This document shows positions 62,190 through 64,000 of a stretch of 64,000 nt of DNA, piece after piece. The stretch is from an uncultured Agromyces sp. (GTDB lineage: Bacteria; Actinomycetota; Actinomycetes; Actinomycetales; Microbacteriaceae): assembly GCA_913053875.1 (NCBI GenBank), contig CAJXGN010000002.1, positions 248,001-312,000 of the forward strand. The letters run 5' to 3'. The number at the start of each line of letters is the position of its first letter. Within the stretch, counting starts at the first letter, position 1. Below the pieces are notes generated by a model that worked only from the letters and a program-made list of their open reading frames with translations, did not search any database and was not told the origin of the DNA. The position numbers were made by a program, and so were the translations under genes.

Positions 62190-62870
62190 ATGACGACGAC
62201 GGATGCCACGGGCGCACCACCCGCGGGCACGGCCGCCGACGAGGCATCCGCCCCTCGTCTCGGGCTCGTGGCCGTGCGCGCGGTGCCGACCCGGCTCTCC
62301 GACCGCCTCGGCATGTCGGGCGAACCGCACGCCGACGCACTGCGCGCCTTCCGCGCCGCTCGGCACGAGTTCATCGCCGGCTCCCGCATCGACATGGGCG
62401 CGCTGGCTGCCGAACTCGGCGTCGACCGCACGTCGCTGTTCCGCTGGGTCGGCAATCGCGACGCGCTGCTCAGCGAGGTGCTCTGGTCGCTCGCGATCCC
62501 GACGCTGGACCGCGCCGACCACGCCGAACTGCAGGGCCCGGCGCGACTCGTCGAACTGCTGAGTGCGTTCGTCGACGCGCTGATCGACGCGGACTACTTC
62601 CGCACCTTCCTCACCCGCGAGCCCGCCCGCGCCCTGCGGCTGCTGACCACCGCCGACAGCGAGATCCAGCGCCGGCTGCGCGTGGTGATCGAGACCGCGA
62701 TCGAGGAGGAGGCCGTGCGCGGCACCTACACGCCGCCGCTGCCGACCACCGACCTCGCGTACCTGCTCGCGCGCATCGCCGAGTCGTTCATCTACGCCGA
62801 CCTCATCACGGGCGACGAGCCCGACGCGGCCAAGGCGCGCGACGCGTTCGCGCTGGTGCTGGGCCGATGA
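62190..62870 (+). CDS. TetR-family regulator (QsdR-like)
   Basis: A 226-residue regulator. The helix-turn-helix lies at about residues 55-100 (RIDMGALAAELGVDRTSLFR), after a longer N-terminal extension than usual. The C-terminal helical domain resembles the QsdR-type ligand domain. It is divergent from acyl-CoA dehydrogenase and likely represses fatty acyl genes until an acyl-CoA binds. ATG 62190 has GAGAGGAG. Its stop overlaps the next start (ATGA). Confidence 0.88.
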   Translation: MTTTDATGAPPAGTAADEASAPRLGLVAVRAVPTRLSDRLGMSGEPHADALRAFRAARHEFIAGSRIDMGALAAELGVDRTSLFRWVGNRDALLSEVLWSLAIPTLDRADHAELQGPARLVELLSAFVDALIDADYFRTFLTREPARALRLLTTADSEIQRRLRVVIETAIEEEAVRGTYTPPLPTTDLAYLLARIAESFIYADLITGDEPDAAKARDAFALVLGR

Positions 62871-63343
62871 GCGCGGGCACCCCCGCACCGGCGGGCACGA
62901 CGAAGGGCGAGCGGATGCCACGGCGCGACGACTACGGCCACATCGCGTCATTCCCCACGAGGTGGAACGACAACGACGTCTACGGCCACGTGAACAACGT
63001 CGTCTACTACGCCGCGATGGACAGCGCCGTGAACGCGTGGATGATCGCGCAGGGCCTCGACATCGAGCACGGCGACGCGATCGGCCTGGTCGTGAGCTCG
63101 TCGTGCGACTACCACGCGTCGGGCGCCTACCCCGACGTGCTCGAGGTCGGCGTGCGCATCGGTCGCCTCGGCTCGTCGAGCGTCACGTGGGAGACCGGCA
63201 TCTTCCGGGCATCCGACTCGGAGCTACTCGCGACCGGCCGGTTCGTGCACGTGTTCGTCGACCGCGCGTCGCGGCGACCCACCCCCGTGCCGGCGCCGTT
63301 GCGCGCGGCGATGGAACGCGACCTGATCGTCGATCCCGAATAA
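62867..63343 (+). CDS. 4HBT-type acyl-CoA thioesterase
   Basis: A 158-residue hotdog protein. ASFPTRWNDNDVYGHVNNVV contains the Asp of 4-hydroxybenzoyl-CoA-type thioesterases. It hydrolyses an acyl-CoA, probably one from this locus. It is coupled to the TetR gene by a 4-bp overlap. The first ~18 residues are low-complexity, and a second in-frame start (MPRRDDYGHI) is possible. Confidence 0.88.
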   Translation: MSAGTPAPAGTTKGERMPRRDDYGHIASFPTRWNDNDVYGHVNNVVYYAAMDSAVNAWMIAQGLDIEHGDAIGLVVSSSCDYHASGAYPDVLEVGVRIGRLGSSSVTWETGIFRASDSELLATGRFVHVFVDRASRRPTPVPAPLRAAMERDLIVDPE

Positions 63344-63362
63344 AACCGACCGGGCGGTATGC
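63343..63362. promoter_or_regulatory. TetR-type operator before phosphotransferase gene
   Basis: AAACCGACCGGGCGGTATGC, with an ACCG-N-CCGG-N-CGGT dyad. It matches the site at 56579-56602 at most positions (shared CCGAC and CGGTATG). It is AT-flanked and 55 bp before the next start. Confidence 0.5.
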
Positions 63363-63417
63363 TAGTCTCTCGACACCGGGTGCACGCGACGACGCGGCCC
63401 GGCGGGAGGACCACGAC

Positions 63418-64000
63418 GTGGACGATGCACTTGCGCCCACCGCGCTGCGCGACGACGCAGCCGCGAGCGCACCCGAGGCCGCCGGCCCCGCGGGCGTGGA
63501 CCCGCTCGCGCTCCGCTCCTGGCTGGCCGAGCACCGGCCCGACCTGCTCGGCGACGGGCCGCTGACGGCCACCCTGCTCGCGGGCGGCAAGTCGAACCTC
63601 ACCTACCGCATCGACGGCGGCGCCCGCCCCCTGGTGCTGCGGCGCCCGCCGCTCGGCCACGTGCTGCGCACCGCCCACGACATGGCGCGCGAGTTCCGCG
63701 TGATCTCTGCCCTCGCCCACACCGACGTGCCGGTGCCCGCCGCGTACGTGCTGGTCGAGGATGCCGACGGCGCCGCCGGCGTCGGCACCGACTTCTACCT
63801 GATGGAGCTCGTCGACGGAAGCGTGCTCCGCACCGCGGCCGACAACGCTGGCTACGACCCCGAGACGCTCCGCGGGCTCGGCTTCCGCCTCGTCGAGACG
63901 CTCGCCGCGCTGCACGCGATCGACCCGGCCGACGTGGGCCTCGCCGACTTCGGCCGACCCGACGGCTACCTCGCGCGCCAGGTGCGGCGGTGGGGCGAGC
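63418..64000 (+). CDS. Phosphotransferase (APH-like, ACAD10/11-type), partial
   Basis: The first ~194 residues of an aminoglycoside-phosphotransferase-fold protein, cut by the window end. It has LLAGGKSNLTYRIDGGARPL (nucleotide loop), LVLRRPPLGHVL (ATP Lys replaced by the usual Arg pair of this subgroup) and DFYLMELVDGSVLR. Such proteins in acyl-CoA clusters are linked to 4-hydroxy fatty acid breakdown. GTG 63418 has GGGAGGA as ribosome site. Confidence 0.88.
   Translation, partial: MDDALAPTALRDDAAASAPEAAGPAGVDPLALRSWLAEHRPDLLGDGPLTATLLAGGKSNLTYRIDGGARPLVLRRPPLGHVLRTAHDMAREFRVISALAHTDVPVPAAYVLVEDADGAAGVGTDFYLMELVDGSVLRTAADNAGYDPETLRGLGFRLVETLAALHAIDPADVGLADFGRPDGYLARQVRRWGE

Overview
The window is a 64 kb chromosomal segment of a very GC-rich actinobacterium. 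Its gene content fits the family Microbacteriaceae (Agromyces or Microbacterium-like): a DUF3073 gene beside purM, a DUF6325/SHOCT pair, separate purS/purQ/purL, a sugar ABC transporter with no local ATPase, and many GTG starts. The genus is inference only. I see no rRNA, tRNA, CRISPR array, insertion sequence or prophage.

Layout. 1-12.6 kb: a truncated RND efflux pump, a secreted phytase/esterase-like protein, glutathione peroxidase, a divergent MocR-type regulator and YczE-type membrane protein, a TipA-like MerR regulator, a DUF4097-PadR pair, a UspA-crcB-crcB operon and a flavin oxidoreductase. 12.7-18.8 kb: DUF3073, purM, a large DUF4062-NB-ARC-TPR STAND ATPase, a hypothetical protein, a thioesterase and a glutamine amidotransferase. 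18.8-26.7 kb: a six-gene minus-strand alpha-glucoside operon (ROK regulator, two permeases, lipoprotein binding protein, GH15, GH31). 26.9-32.3 kb: purF, purD and purC with small conserved genes. 32.4-37.3 kb: a VOC protein, DUF1905, and a kynurenine locus (kynA, an amidohydrolase, kynU). 38-50.5 kb: purS, purQ and purL, interleaved with DUF2254, YaeQ, apt, DUF389, DUF6325, SHOCT and two paralogous MscS channels. 50.7-56.5 kb: NUDIX, a GIY-YIG-like protein with an internal tandem repeat, small conserved proteins, an SDR, chorismate mutase and an EamA exporter. 56.6-64 kb: an acyl-CoA locus (alcohol dehydrogenase, FabG-like SDR, MaoC, thiolase, acyl-CoA dehydrogenase, TetR regulator, thioesterase, truncated phosphotransferase), with an orphan Phd-like gene inside it.

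The genes form a purine de novo and salvage set split over several loci (purM, F, D, C, S, Q, L and apt), an oligosaccharide import and hydrolysis unit, a tryptophan-to-anthranilate route, and a fatty acyl-CoA unit.

The strongest unexplained signals are not genes. First, the octamer CGGATGCC/GGCATCCG occurs roughly every 850 bp, far above expectation, and forces otherwise rare codons; it is sparse in the sugar operon. Second, a family of intergenic palindromes shares a core (CGACACGCCG-like) but carries different arm sequences. Third, about twenty genes have a -10-like hexamer exactly 6-7 nt before the start codon, implying widespread leaderless transcription. The best candidate for a poorly described protein system is the single-gene DUF4062-NB-ARC-TPR STAND protein at 14.2-16.8 kb.
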